From assembly GCF_022581195.2 (NCBI RefSeq), contig NC_061470.1:8680001-8744000 (forward strand): a DNA stretch of 64,000 nt, given 5' to 3'. Below, in pieces: positions 1-12,650 of this stretch. A program made the position numbers and the translations under genes. The notes below the pieces were generated by a model that saw only the letters and a list, made by a program, of their open reading frames with translations, was not told where the DNA came from and made no database searches. This stretch comes from Helicoverpa zea (lineage: Eukaryota > Arthropoda > Insecta > Lepidoptera > Noctuidae). Each line of letters begins with the position of its first letter. The stretch's first letter is position 1.

Positions 1-3000
1 AAAATGTTGTCAAAGGTCTTTTCATCTGATGATGTTATAATGTCAACAATATTGATTCCTTTGGGCTCAAGTACTTTTCGGCATCTGAAATTATAGTAAA
101 GTTGGTTGAAAAGCGAGGTGTTTGTGTAAGTAGCCTATAAATATTTTTGACATATTTTCTGTACCGTTCTATTGCAGCAGCAAAAATGGGTATGCGCATG
201 AGTTGCGCACCCATACCGGTCCACTGAGAGCCCATACCGCTGTACACGAACCACAACGGCTTGAGAGCGTCGTCGAAATACTCAGCCTTCTCACTCAGGC
301 TAACGGTTTTGTTTTCTTCGTCAGTCTCTGAAAAATATGGAATTAAAGCGTTAATATTATATTATTATGACATTATAAATCCTTATGATTGATAAATATA
401 AAGCACTTTTACGTTACAACTGCGTTTCGTATTGTCAGATTTATTTTTGATCGATCCCAAGTTCAAAGATAAGGAATTAATAATCTAAATATGCTGTTAA
501 GATGTATTTACTCAGAATAACGAATCCTCTGCCCAAGTGTCCCGAAGTGTTTGATTGATGTGCATTGTGGAACAGCCTCAACTGCTCGGGGTCTATGGGG
601 TTCGCCTTCAAATTGTCCAGAATATGCTTCACAGCGACGTCGTGTCTCGCTGATACAGTCACCAAGTGTGGTATGTTTGTCTTGTAACGATCGAGGTCCT
701 GCAAAACCAAATGACTGTCGTTTATTATATCATTCTCTTGTTTTTTAGGTGATGTTCTTTTCACTTTATTCACCTTAGGTTTGTAGTGCCCATGTAGTAG
801 TACGTGTGAGTTGACTCCTGCGACTGACATGCCATTGACAGCGACATAGCTGCGCTTGAACTTCTCGTGATCAGTGACCACGCGCATGCGCCCCTCACGC
901 AGCGCCGCTACGTCCTGACGCGGACTATCGCAGTGCAGGTTGGCGGCTAGCACACCGTGGTGGTACCCCAGCAGGACCTGCAAGACAGGAAAAATTTTGA
1001 TTAAATCAAAAACCCTTAAAAATGTCTACCTTATTTTGGATGTAATTTTGGATAAAACTGTAAAGATTTTGGTACCTGTCAATTACAGTGTTTCAATTGC
1101 TTTTAAGTAATTACCTTTGTGATGGCGGTAATACCAGCGGCAGCTTCATTGTAACCGACGTTGGACATAACGCTGCCCACCAGCAGGGGATCTTTTCTGT
1201 CCTTGCAGAACACTTCTTCGATGGCTTGTAACTCCATTTTATCAACCTCTGGTAAAGCTGTTGAATAAAATCACATATATATCACTGCTTTTATGCAATC
1301 TTTATTTTCTGTAGTGAGTAGTTATGAGGATGCCAGATGGTTCAAATGATGATCGACTTAGTATGCCGATTAAGAGATCAATACAGTTTTATTAGGATAT
1401 TGTAAGGAAACCTCAATCCGCGACTCCAACTCTATTGATGTGACCAGTTTTATGTGAAAATATATATTATTATAATTACTAACCGCAGCCGAAAGCTTCG
1501 ATATATTCGATAGCTTGCGCGGGTACTTTAGCTTCTTCGTAGAACGTTTTGATGAAGTTGATGGTTTTGCTAATGTCTCTGTAGAATCCGTATCTAGGCC
1601 CTGTCTCTCCGGCCAACAGACCCGTGTACTCTGACTTGACGTGCAATACATCGGCATAAATCCTGCATGAAGTGACAGAAAATAATGTAGTTTTTGGTCC
1701 TGGCAATGCTCTTTAAAACAAATTATTAGAAAAAGGGAGCAAAAAGATAATTTGTTCACTAGTTTCATTACTCCCACATAAAGGTAAAAATATTCCCATA
1801 CCTTAAAGCGTCCTTGGCTTTTTGCAGAAATAGCACATTGATCGCTTCAGACTTAGTGCAGCCATCAGCCTTCTCGTCAAACGATTTAGTTTTTCCATCC
1901 TCACATAGTTTAATGATTCTGAAATAAGAATAAAATGAGCACTTAATTGTATGATCTGTAATAGCCCCGATCTCAAAACTTTTCGGGTCGACGCAATATA
2001 TGTTCCATTTCTCTCAGTTAGCTGTCATTTATTATTACCCTTAGTATTCATGTCATGTATTCTGTTCTTGTTCCATCCACATTCATACTGAGAACACTCT
2101 TCATGGCATGCCTTCAATTCTTTCTCACCATTACCTTCCATAGTGCACCGAGGACTGCGGATGCAGACACAAGAAAGCGCCGCCGACGATAGCAGCCTCG
2201 CACTCGCCGCGACTGATGGCGAGGTAGGCTTGCTCCAGTGCCGCGGTGGAACTGCAGCACGCCTCGTCGATAGACATGGATGGACCCTTCGCGTTCAACC
2301 AGTATGAGATACGGTTCGCGAACATCGTTTTGCTGCACCTGATTGGCAAACGAAAGCAAATCAAATTAGCCAACCTGTTCCATTTTTGTTGCCTTTAAAA
2401 GGCCTACGACGGAACACGACGGTTTTTAGTCAGTAAGAGTCTGACACTCCCTCGCCGCTGCTAACCGACATCAAGAGGGGTCATTTGATGATTTTTGACG
2501 TCGTTAAAAAAAGGGGAGGAACCCAAAAAACCCTCTGTGAGAATAAAAAATACATCTGTTTTGAAATGGGGATGGTTTGTAGTTATTATTATTTTTTTAC
2601 TTACCCAGCTATACCAAAGCCAGATCTAGAAGAAGCTTCGTAAAAACAAGCCTTTTCAGTTTCAGAGAAACATGATCCGATGTAGACGCCGATCTTCTTG
2701 CCGGAAAGCTCATCAGGATTGACTCCTGAAAAACGAAATTGATATCATAGAAATAAATCTTTTTGTAATAAAAAAAAGGAACAATCATGAGAATCTTGTG
2801 GTTTTAAGGATTTTAGTGATTGGAATGTGTCTCTAACATTTGAGGGGTCTAGCCCGGCATGAATGAGAATGTATGTATGTCTTGCTAAAAAATGGAAACA
2901 GATCACTTCGTTCTGTGTATACGTTTAAAAGAATTATATGCCACAGTAACTGGTAGACAGCTGGAAGTAATCAACATTTTAATTGTATTGCTGTTTGTAA

Positions 3001-5113
3001 AGCACGAAAATTTCATGTAGGCGTAGACGCGGGTTCACAATCTGCTGTTCAACGCACTCTTGGACGCTGTGCCTGACTGCGATGTTTTGCCGACGATCTG
3101 GCCACTGACCACTGACTTTTTTTGTTGATAATTAAATAAATAAATAAGAAAATGAGTTAAATCATATTATAGTTTTTGACATTCTTCTATTTTTAGGCTG
3201 AAATCCAAATGAGAATTCCAGTGAAAACTTTGCAATTTAAATTACTACACGGTTGTCAAAAACAAGCACGTACAGTGATGATCACGTTTTTAAATAAATT
3301 AAGCTTTCTAATTCGGTAAAAATACTTTGCGAGATCGTCGACCATTTTAGTTTCAGTAATGACTTGCCTAACTTGTAATTATCACAACGGTATGTGTACT
3401 GCCTATGTGTAATACTCAGGTAAAACTGATTCTACAAGTTTCTCTTATTATTTTTGGTAAGTATAATATCACGAAGAGATGACGTTTGTGAATTTGTGAG
3501 CTTATAAGGTCTTTATTTACTGAACCAACGCTGAAAAATATTTTTCACTTCAGTAGCTTAAAATCACAATGAGACAAAGCTATCCTGATCTGAATCTGGC
3601 TACATTTGCCTCACTGGTAGAAGTGGTAGACTTGAAGAAAAACAAAAGACGCTCAGCGGGAATACTATTTTGTTCTCGCTGCTGAAAAGTTTCTCGCGTT
3701 AACTTGCTCAGGATTCTTTTTTAGAATCACTCGCTATCACGCTCGCTACGTTCGTGATTCAAACAGAATCTTCCGCTCTCTCGGGATTTAAAATCTGCAC
3801 TCGCAGCAAACAACAACTTTGCTGACTTGTAACGCAAAAAAAAATACCAATACAAAGTTATTATCACACATAATGAGGTCACAAAGCATGCTTAGCGAGT
3901 GATTTGGACCTATTTTATTGTTCTCTAAGTGAATTTACAAAACATGCATTGTTCATTATTTGTTACAAATAGATTAATTTATAATTAAGCGTGTAATGGT
4001 AAATGTATGTAAATGAATGAATAAGTTAATTATATCCTGCTACATGAAGTGATTACTTCTGGACGCAGTTGAAACCGTTGTTTTTAAACTAACCAGCATC
4101 GTATATAGCCTGGTATGACTGCTCGAGCACCTTGCGGGCCATAGGGTCCATGCAGTTGGCGAGCCGGTAGTGCACCTTGAAGAATTGCGCGTCGAAGTAG
4201 CTCAGCCCCGGCACTGACCCCGAGTGCTGCACCACCTCTGGGTGGTTAAATTTAAAGCGAAGTCCTTTTTCTGTGACGGGATTTACCTACGGCACACAAA
4301 ATATTGAAGATCAGTATTAAAATAAACTTGTTACTGTGACATAAAGTTAGTCTGGAGAAGTTTTAGGGATATCAAATAGAGCTTCAAAGTTTATAACACC
4401 AGATGAGTTAACTTTGAATTTCTTCTTCTTACTCCTGCCATGTTCCCATTTGAATTTGAAACTCTCATAAAAGGCAGATAGGTGAATGAAATGACAATGA
4501 TTAATGACCTAAAATCGCAGTCATCTGGCAAGTTATCACGATGACTCTTTTACGTAAGCATTTGCGCAGACACAAATGCACTCCCTATTTATTCAGTCTT
4601 GTAGTCCGATGGAACGGCAATCCGAGACGATCGGGAACAGCAGGCGCCACAGGACCACGGAGGAAGGAAAGATCAGATGCCATAAGGCAAGTAGGTCAGG
4701 AGCCGCTTTCTGGGCCAAATACGAATAGTGGGCGTAACTAAAAGGATCATTTATGAGGGAACTAACGAGACATTTGGGTTCCTTGAGACATCTCTCGAAG
4801 ATTGGTTTTAATTCATTGGTGATTTGGTTTTAAAAAACATGTTGCAATATCAGATTAAAATATTTGCAAACAGCAGACTAGCTTTAAAAGTAACTTCAGG
4901 CTGAGACTCTTTCATCTATAATAGATTTCGAGATTTTCTAAGGTCTTAAAAAGATATTTCACTTACCTTGTTATACAGGATTTCGTCGAAGTCCTTCACG
5001 TGTTCTGAATCCGGGTACAGTCCTGACATGCCACTGATGACTATCCTCTCTCCACTTGACACTGAGGAGGCCAGTACCTCCTGAGGCACGCTCTCTTGCG
5101 GTGACGGCGCCAT
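1..5113 (-). CDS. Gene A: FAS-like multidomain protein, 5' part (KS and start of MAT); 3' end beyond window
   Basis: Exons read on the minus strand: 5113-4967, 4286-4094, 2725-2605, 2338-2135, 1918-1802, 1662-1484, 1257-1115, 977-774, 698-512, 327-165, 84-1 (continues left). The 580 visible residues are a complete beta-ketoacyl synthase domain (about 17-430) and the first part of a malonyl/acetyl transferase with the GMGSQW motif. The start ATG at 5113 lies just downstream of a splice acceptor (about 5143), so a noncoding first exon is likely upstream. KS active site: DEACCSS keeps Cys (2257-2259), but the histidine of the EAHGTGT motif is Phe (1491-1493, EAFGCA) and the histidine of SNxGHxE is Tyr (1151-1153, SNVGYNE). 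Exon sizes match gene B almost exactly (193, 121, 204, 143, 204, 187, 163), supporting the model. It is closest to B and lies head to head with it. A condensing reaction is doubtful with both histidines gone. Confidence 0.9.
699..773 (-). other. 75-nt stop-free intron in gene A
   Basis: Lies between KPK (exon ends 774) and DLDRYK (exon starts 698). It begins GTGAAT, ends TTTTGCAG, is exactly 25 codons long and has no stop in frame, so retention would add 25 residues without breaking the frame. Genes B and C have a clear intron at the same place, so splicing is the default reading. Confidence 0.75.
2035..2110 (-). repeat. Short LINE 3'-end fragment in gene A intron 4
   Basis: On the minus strand it reads SVLSMNVDGTR, matching the SMNVDGYR segment of the better preserved fragment near 15200. 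Too short to classify further. Confidence 0.4.
2397..2520. repeat. Interspersed repeat, copy 1 (GGCCTACGACGGAACACGAC)
   Basis: Shares the run from GGCCTACGACGGAACACGAC through TTTAGTCAGTA, GAGTCTGACACTC and GGGGTCATTTGATGATTTTT with 6597-6690. Lies in intron 3 of gene A. Class not recognised. Confidence 0.7.
4590..4735 (+). repeat. Interspersed repeat fragment in gene A intron 1
   Basis: Contains CTTGTAGTCCGATGGAACGG and the following GC-richer stretch, which I recognise as a common lepidopteran repeat, probably from a non-LTR element. No coding signal supports a gene here. Confidence 0.45.
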
Positions 5114-5819
5114 TCTTCTTAGCCGTTTGGGTTATCTATATCTGAATACAAAGTTTCACTGTACAATATTTTTAATTACACTGTGACACACTGGTTATGG
5201 TGATTGCAAAATCCCCAATTGACTTAACGCGACGATTTCTTATAACAACAGACGTTTTAAATAAAACTGTTTCTTTCCAATATAAATGAACCACGAGTAC
5301 TAAATACTTAGGATTTAATAAATATTAGGACTCATTTTTATGCTACAAACTTACAATATTAGGCGATATAAAAATACTTTACAAAAACCCCGAATTGCAA
5401 TCTATTTGCGCAACCGGCTGGTATTATGTTTTTGTGCTCACCGTTTAAATTGAAACTGAAGCTATTTACTAATCAACGAAATGATAAATTCAAACGGTTG
5501 AGTTACCTACATGTGCGTAACTGTTTAATGTTATGGAGTATTTATAAAGTGTTTTTTATGATAATTAGGGTCAAACTTGTACTAGATATGTAATTTTAAG
5601 TTGACGAAGTAAAGGGTGTACAAAACGTGTTTACTTGTTGAACTACAAGTAGGAACCATTTGAAACGAGCAAGGTTTATTTATAGCATAGGCGTAGATAT
5701 GATATATAGTTATACTTAAAGGTCGCCGGAAAACGCTCGATGCAGGTCGCCTCCAAATGTCACTCAGGTTGGCTGGACAAATCTTCCAAATAGCTTGCAT
5801 TTAACTAAGTCAATAGGTC

Positions 5820-5920
5820 ACTACGTGACGGCCAAAAAACAGGTATCTGTGGAGATCTGAGGGGGAGGCCTATGTTTAGCAGTGGACGTCCTATGGCAGA
5901 GATGATGATGATGATGATAG
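5820..5920 (+). repeat. Lepidopteran repeat tail with (ATG)n
   Basis: Contains GCCTATGTTTAGCAGTGGAC followed by GATGATGATGATGAT, typical of the 3' end of an abundant lepidopteran non-LTR or SINE family. A partial inverted relative is at about 18010-18055. Confidence 0.6.
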
Positions 5921-6359
5921 TCGTAGATTATTTATTATGCATTATATAGTATGTAGGTACCAAATCTCGTAATAAAAGATCAATAATTTACTTTCAATCA
6001 GTTAATACCTACGTTCTCCTTGTAAAAGTATTTTCTTATTATTCTTGAAACCTCATATCGTTGAGCACGAATCATCATTGAAGTCCATTCGCGATTTCTG
6101 TCAAAATTTTAATAGACCAGACAAAAAAAATGGGGTCTATAGGCATGAGAAATATAGATTTTGTGGTTTGATGCCACGTTTTGCATCGCCCTGTATATAT
6201 GTATATCGGCACACCGGACTTTAATATACTTGGAGGGAAGATTCCACCGTTATGCGGAACTCTGACGCTTGCATATTGTTAAAACGGAATGCATGTTTCT
6301 TCCGATTAACTCATCAAAACAAAAGTCGACTTTCCGCCAGTGTGCCGCACTGTAAAGGA

Positions 6360-6475
6360 TTATCATCATCCTCCGAGCCTTATTCCCAACCATGTTGGGG
6401 TCGGCTTCCAGTCTAACCGGATTCAGCTGAGTACCAGTGCTTTACAAGAAGCGACTGCCTATCTGACTGTAAAGG
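6360..6475 (+). repeat. CATCATCCTCCGAGCC repeat
   Basis: Common lepidopteran repeat running from CATCATCCTCCGAGCC through GGGGTCGGCTTCCAGTCTAA to AGCTGAGTACCAGTG. Related pieces are at 12450-12640, 36730-36860 and 51958-51998. Confidence 0.65.
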
Positions 6476-6596
6476 ATTATTATATATTCTTTTGGTTGAC
6501 ATGACGTTCAGTAAGTATGTCTTATGCCTCTATGCTTAGTGAAGGTGAAGGCTGCAGAATTGTCCTGCCGGGGCTGCGGGATTGTTGTACATAAAA

Positions 6597-6690
6597 GGCC
6601 TACGACGGAACACGACGGCTTTTAGTCAGTAGGAGTCTGACACTCACACAGCGGGAGGGGTCATTTGATGATTTTTTTAAAAAAGGAGTT
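6597..6690. repeat. Interspersed repeat, copy 2 (GGCCTACGACGGAACACGAC)
   Basis: Second copy of the repeat at 2397-2520, with an internal deletion between GACACTC and GGGGTCATTTG. Confidence 0.7.
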
Positions 6691-7893
6691 TAGATCTAAA
6701 TGGACATGGAAACAACAGACTCGAGGGAACTGCTCAATCTTATTTATTCAATTATTTAAACCTTTATTATCAGGCAACTATACGGGTTAAACTAACAGAG
6801 GTATACATTATACCTACAAGGTTGTTCAAAAGAAATCTAAAGGTTCTATAAATATGACCTATGAATATGAGAACCGAAGTTTTTCATTAAAATAAGAAGG
6901 AATACAAAAAATCGTAAATGTGATGAAAAGAAAAAAACGTAACCCCTCCTGACAATCGGGGAAAAAATCGCCAATGAAAAAATCACATAATCACACACAC
7001 ATTTCATAAATTGGAGGCCGAACAAATCCTAAACCTTTAATTTTTGTTAATTAGGTACAACAGGTATATTAACATTCCCAATTAATTTTGTCCATTTGTC
7101 CGTCCCTTGAGAGGTTTCTTTCGTGTTAAGGAGTCTACCTTACAACAAACTTTAGGCGATCTGCCTGATTCAAAATGCTTGCCAATTCATTCGCATTAGG
7201 CGCCTTTTACTACTCAGACAAGATAAACTTTAGGCTGGGCTTCAGCTGTTCCTTTGTAGGGTACTATGGTGGGTGCTTTTATTTACTTATTTATATCACC
7301 AACAGAGCCTACATACACATACCTACACGCGAACATTCGGCTGGGTAACATTTCACTTAGTGTATTATATAAGTTAGTACCGGACGTTCCCGATTCAATG
7401 AATTTGCTGCGGTTTTAAGGTGAATGTGAAGGTGAAATTCTTCTGGTAGAGGGCAATTTATAATAAAATGGTTAATTAATGTTTCAGCTAAGTTTACCTA
7501 CAGTAGATATCAGGGGTACGATTCTGCTAATTTAACTTAAGCGACATACGATTCACATCCGACTGAGATTCAATCACGCGACTCAATTAGGATTGAAGCG
7601 TATGTGGCATTCCGGAATTTTTTCTTTGAAATAAACTAAAAATCACCAACTGTTTGATTTCCATTATTCCTTACATACAATTTTCGTTTTCTTTCTCACT
7701 ACATGATTGTGGTATTACTTAAATATTCAGTTTCTAATGTTGATTTTATTGATCTCTGTAGTTATTATCTTAGTCTAAGTGAAATGATTGTGATATTATT
7801 ACGATTGCGATTATGAACCTGACTAGCAAACGGAACACATACAGTGAGAAAGAAAATGAACATAGTATTTGAAGAATAATGAAAATCAAATAG

Positions 7894-8139
7894 TTGGTGC
7901 AGACCCGCCGTAAGCGGGCGTGCAAGGCGTGCACCGCACGCGGGCGGCACGTCCTAGGGGGCGGCAAATCAAGCGACTTATCAATTAATATTAAAAAAAT
8001 ACAACATCTTTTTACCAATGATTTGATTTCAATATTTTCGGACACAGCAATAGTGCTAAGAATATTACTTACACTGCCGGTTTCAGTAACATCTGTTGAA
8101 AGATCATTTTCAAAATTAAAAATTATTAAAACGATTTAA
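7894..8139 (+). pseudogene. hAT transposase C-terminal relic
   Basis: The frame ends with VSVTSVERSFSKLKIIKT (about 8080-8136) and a stop. This matches the conserved dimerisation segment at the C-terminus of hAT transposases (ZMYM1/TTF-like), where a conserved ER-FS core is expected. The rest of the transposase is absent, and the flanks are rich in a GGGGGCGGCAAA-type sequence. A dead fragment. Confidence 0.65.
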
Positions 8140-8254
8140 GATCAACCATTAGCGTAGCGTGGGGGGGAGGGCTGGAGAGGCAAATTCCCCGGGCAGCACT
8201 ATTTAAGGGGCGGCAAAATTAAACCACAATTACGTAATAAAAATATTTTTGCTA

Positions 8255-8377
8255 AAAATAGATGAGTAGTCTATATAAATAAAAATGAACTGTTGTTCGT
8301 TGCTGATTTTGGTTTTAAAATGTCTGTAGAGGTCCTGGAAAGGTTTGAACGATACGAAGTTCGCGGGATCAGCTAGT
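8255..8377 (+). repeat. Helitron-like 3' end
   Basis: Ends CGAAGTTCGCGGGATCAGCTAGT (8355-8377). A GC stem-loop just before CTAGT is the pattern of lepidopteran Helitron 3' termini. A similar end is at about 26781-26785. Only the terminal part is recognisable. Confidence 0.45.
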
Positions 8378-8614
8378 TAGTAATAAAATTTCAGAAAAAG
8401 CCGCCCTAGCTTTGGTCGTCTCCTATCAATTTTGACGGGTTCACCCTTTGAATCCCCAAAAAAATTCGCGTGTCCTCCATGTCAGATATCACAATATATC
8501 TTTGTTTAATAGTTGAGGCATTCAATTCCGAAAAATCTTTTTTCGCGTACGTCCGTTATAGCTTTTTGAACACTTTGGCTTTTCATGATATGTTTACTTC
8601 ATGAAAAATCTAAG

Positions 8615-8845
8615 GAAAAAATCGCGCTCGCTTCGCTCGCGACTTCATACACATTTGCACTTCATTTCTGTATATGATGAAAAAATCGGGCTCGCTTCGC
8701 TCGCGACTTGATATACATTTGCACTTCATTTCTGTACGTATCTTACTTTTTGACTTTGCTTTGTTAATTTACAGTGGTTTTTATTTGTTTTGTGCCCTTA
8801 GACTTTCGCGCTCGCTTCGCTCGCGCATTCTTTACATATGGAGAG
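8615..8845. repeat. Three copies of a GCTCGCTTCGCTCGCG hairpin motif
   Basis: GCTCGCTTCGCTCGCGAC occurs at about 8627 and 8689, each followed by a similar spacer (TACACATTTGCACTTCATTT), and a third copy lies near 8810. Each motif folds on itself. Variants recur inside the hAT-type element at 62447-63442, suggesting related element interiors. Confidence 0.7.
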
Positions 8846-9933
8846 TGTCTTATGCGTTGACTTTTTCAACGGGAAACCGTAAATAAATAACATTTTTACT
8901 GAATTTAAAAATTGTTATTGATATTTAAGTTCGTTAGTTTAAGTTACCCATAATCTATTCTAAGCACTTTGATATACATATGTTGGTACCTACCTATTAA
9001 TCACAATCTTTCAAAACATAGGGGCCACTTCTTTCAAAACATATTCCGGATCCCCTGGACCTCCCGCCCCCTATATATTTTTTGACAAAACCCAGTATAA
9101 CATGTAGTCGTAGGGTGGCATAATCAGTTTTGCACGCGGGCGAACAAACAGCTAGCGGCGGGCCTGAGTTGGTGAAGCTCAAATAAAAACAAAGTATTAT
9201 GAATTACAGACAAAAAAAAGTCTTCTGTCGATAAATTGTAGAAAAACAGATATGTGCATTACTTAGCAATCCGATTAGTATTAAAGATATCATCTGTCCA
9301 GTTCTGTTACCCTAGTACTTATGACAAACAATGATTCGATTTCAACACCATTATTTTATTGTAGAACATTATTAAAAGTTGCTAATGCATCTGGCTTCAA
9401 TGCACTTATGATTTCATAGTACTTGTAGTAAGTAGTTTGGGAGTCCATGTTCGCGTTTCAAGCGTTTGCTAAAGCTAAGCGTCCACTAGTCGGTATCGTA
9501 CGCATCGCACAAAACGGATAAATATTTCACAGTGCGTCCACTGCATCGGCAGCGTACGGATTACCGACGGTGAGTACCAGCATACGGATTGACGATGCCA
9601 GTTCATTCGGATTTTCATAGTTAAAGCACGTGTGGACTCTGTGAGAATGGAGGAAAGCGATGAAGAACAATTTGTCGTTGTAGCTTGTTTGTTAGCAGAA
9701 GAGGAAGACGGTACTCTAGCGAGAAGAATGTCTAGTGACCAGTGAATACAACAACACCGCGTGTTGACACGACAAACGCCAAGATGCAAATCAGGGGGGG
9801 GGACACTCCGTACATTGTGACAGCTAAGTAAACGAAGAGTCGCCACCTTTTATTTGGCCCGGGAACTATTTACTATCTAAAAGATACCTTAAATTACCAA
9901 CAGATGGCACTACACTATAATCGATTTTGTTTG

Positions 9934-10166
9934 TTATAGTTCGGCCATTCAGAGAATGCGTTCCTGACACGTCGCGATTGAACTGACGACGTAACTTTGC
10001 AATGGCGTTGCAGTTACGATAAAAATATTTTTGCTGGTTGTTTACCGTTTTAACAATTGAGGAGCATTAAAACAACATTATTATATCAATAATCAATGAA
10101 TGTAGTTACGTCGTCAGTTCAATCGCGACGTGTCAGGAACGCATTCTCTGAATGGCCGAACTATAA
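9934..10166. mobile_element. 233-bp MITE with perfect 63-bp inverted arms
   Basis: Arms 9934-9996 and 10104-10166 are exact reverse complements by reading, starting TTATAGTTCGGCCATTCAGA. The 107-bp core has no coding capacity. Perfect arms imply a recent insertion into the surrounding Harbinger-like element. Confidence 0.85.
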
Positions 10167-10448
10167 TATAAAATTATTTATGCAATATTAATTAGAGAAA
10201 ATATGAGGAAAATATTAGACACTTTAAAAAAAGATAAAATAGGCGAATAAATTAAATACGGTTTGAAAAAGCACAAATATCAAATTTAATCTAAAAAGAC
10301 CTGGTGTCAGTATTCCAAGTAACTTAACAAAACCGATCATAATAAATATCAATATGGCGGTTTTTTGCATTCCGCGTACACGCGTAAATAAAAAGTAATA
10401 TATAGTAATTATTTGTTTTCCTTCGACCTTTTACTATATTAACGATGA

Positions 10449-10537
10449 CATTTTCTATTAGGGTAAGTGGCACCATGTAACTATAACGATAACCAATGTT
10501 ATAGTTATATGGTGCTACTTACCCTAATAGAAAATGT
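10449..10537. repeat. 89-bp hairpin repeat
   Basis: Arms of 40 bp (10449-10488 and 10498-10537) are reverse complements with two mismatches around a 9-bp loop. Probably a very short MITE. Confidence 0.8.
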
Positions 10538-12439
10538 TATGAATATGATGCATATATATTTTTATAGCTATAGCTATGTAGGTAGTTCGGGGCCAATTTA
10601 GAGAAAGATGGCGCATTGTCAAATTGGGTTGCAAGATTATCACGTAAGAGGGCTCTCTTTTCCCTATATATTACTTTACTCTTTGATGCAAATGGTCGAG
10701 ATGCAGAGCTAGCGCGCGGACTGCGTCCACTGATCGGCATTACGTATGACGTCATCGGCAGGCATCGCAAAAGTTGCCTCTCGGAGCATAGGTGTCGGCA
10801 TTGTCGATGTGCGATGCGTACGATGCGGACAGGTGGACGCATTTATATGAGTTTCTATATAAATAATACTACGATCCGTTGCGTCCGATACGTCCGTTGC
10901 GTACGATACCGACTAGTGGACGCTTAGCTTAAGCGGACGTTCAGTGGCCGATGCAGTCAATTACATATATTTGTGATACAGAAAATAAATGTAGTTGACT
11001 GTACTTTTTGCTTGAAATCGGGTTAAATTCTAAAACGTATCGAGTTGGTGAAAAATAAAAGTTTAAAATTTAAGTTTCACTAACTGGACACGCATCAAAA
11101 TCTTAACGTGTCGAGTTGACGACATGATGAATGTTAAAATTTTGAGTTTCACCAAGTGGACCAATTCGTGGTGAGTTAAGTGTGTCGAGATGACGAATGA
11201 CCCCCAAAATGGCAGAACAATCGCAAACCAATCGAATGTCGTTGGAATACATATTAATAGCAAATTGCCAGATATGGTTAAAACGGCTATTGCGATACAA
11301 TTTCTATTCAATTTTGACATTATTAACATAGCAGAATCGGGCTCCAGGTGTGATTTTTTTTATCTTCGCGGTAGTAATAATTATACCGTGTTTAACTCCG
11401 TAAGTAAAATTCGAAATGTTGTTATATTTTGCATTTTCAGGTTACAATAGTACCTACCTAAAGACTTTCGGAGAGCAACGAAGACATCAAAATTACTTTG
11501 TGGTATACATATACCACGATTGAGAAGGTTCGCTCCTTAGCCAATATAAATTTTAGTAAAACAGAGAAACCATTTTGTACTCGAATTTCCCGCTACCAGT
11601 TGACCAAGATTTGTCCAGCCAACCTGAGTCACACAAGCATTCACCATAGGGTTCAGCTCGGTTCGCGGCCATGGTTCAGAGTATATTTTGTTAAAACCTT
11701 ACCTTATAATATCCGAGCGATCGTACTTACATGGAGAAACCTGCATCAAAATCTAGGAATGGCCTTTAATAAAGAAAGCCTACCCGCATACTGCAGACTA
11801 AACAGTCGGCTGATTGTTGGCCGGATGGATTGTTTATTTTTAGAAAATCGACAATCCAATAAAACCATCCACGCTCAGTTCTGATTAATTTTATTATTTT
11901 GATGATTTGTTGATATCTTGTCATTGCAGCGTCTTTGGACTCCGATGTAACTATTTATTAAGTAGGTACTACTTGTAATTACTACTAATACTATTTAATT
12001 GTGCATCTAATCTTGTCAAAGAATATCAAGTCATTATTAAGTAAATAGTTAAACAGGACATAATTGTTCAGTGGTCACAGGAAGAAATGAAACGAACTAG
12101 ATACCTAAGTATTTATTTAAAAAAAATACGTATGTTTAAGCAAATCGATTTTAGAACAAAACAAATACTGTCTTACCTAAGACAGCTAGTTTTTCTTTAG
12201 GAATTAATAAAACAATTACCTATAATTAATTAGATTAACATAAATTGCCTTCAGGTATACATACAATACCAATGGCTGAATATGTAAGTATTATGTCAGT
12301 AATGTGATTATATAGTATTTCACTTGCGTCATCAGGCCAGTGGACACGACCTTGTCCTTTGTGCGTGTAAGTGTGTCTTTCAGCACTAATTAAACAGTCT
12401 AAATAAATTGTTAAAAGGTCAATTGTAGAACAAAATTAA

Positions 12440-12650
12440 ATTAAGAGTGATGGATTGGAAAGGGTAACCTAGGAGTCATAAAGCCTTTGCTATTACTATA
12501 GTCTTTCCTAGGGGTAGCCCGGGTAACTGTGTTCAGGGGGTTAGATAGGCAGTCACTCCTAGTAAAACACTGGTACTCAGCTGCATATACATGATAGACT
12601 GGATGCCGATACCAACATAGTTGGGACATAGTGGGGCTAATGATAATATA
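12440..12650. repeat. Diverged copy of the lepidopteran CCGAGCC-type repeat
   Basis: Contains GGGTAACTGTGTTCAGGGGG, a GATAGGCAGTCACTCCT segment, TGGTACTCAGCTGCAT and ATAGTTGGGAC, the building blocks of the family at 6360-6475 and 36730-36860. Confidence 0.55.

Larger units (their letters stand above)
9473..10929. mobile_element. PIF/Harbinger-like element with TAA target duplication
   Basis: Terminal inverted repeats starting AGCTAAGCGTCCACTAGTCG match for about 32 bp at both ends and are flanked by TAA (9470-9472 and 10930-10932), the 3-bp TWA duplication expected for PIF/Harbinger. A relic frame near 9645-9755 (plus) begins MEESDEEQFV and could be a degraded nuclease N-terminus; this is weak. 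Two hairpin elements are nested inside. Confidence 0.6.

Noticed and set aside
11063..11884. Cluster of open frames of 65-128 codons between genes A and B
   Set aside because: Overlapping on both strands, no recognisable domain or splice structure, and degraded repeat fragments in the same stretch.
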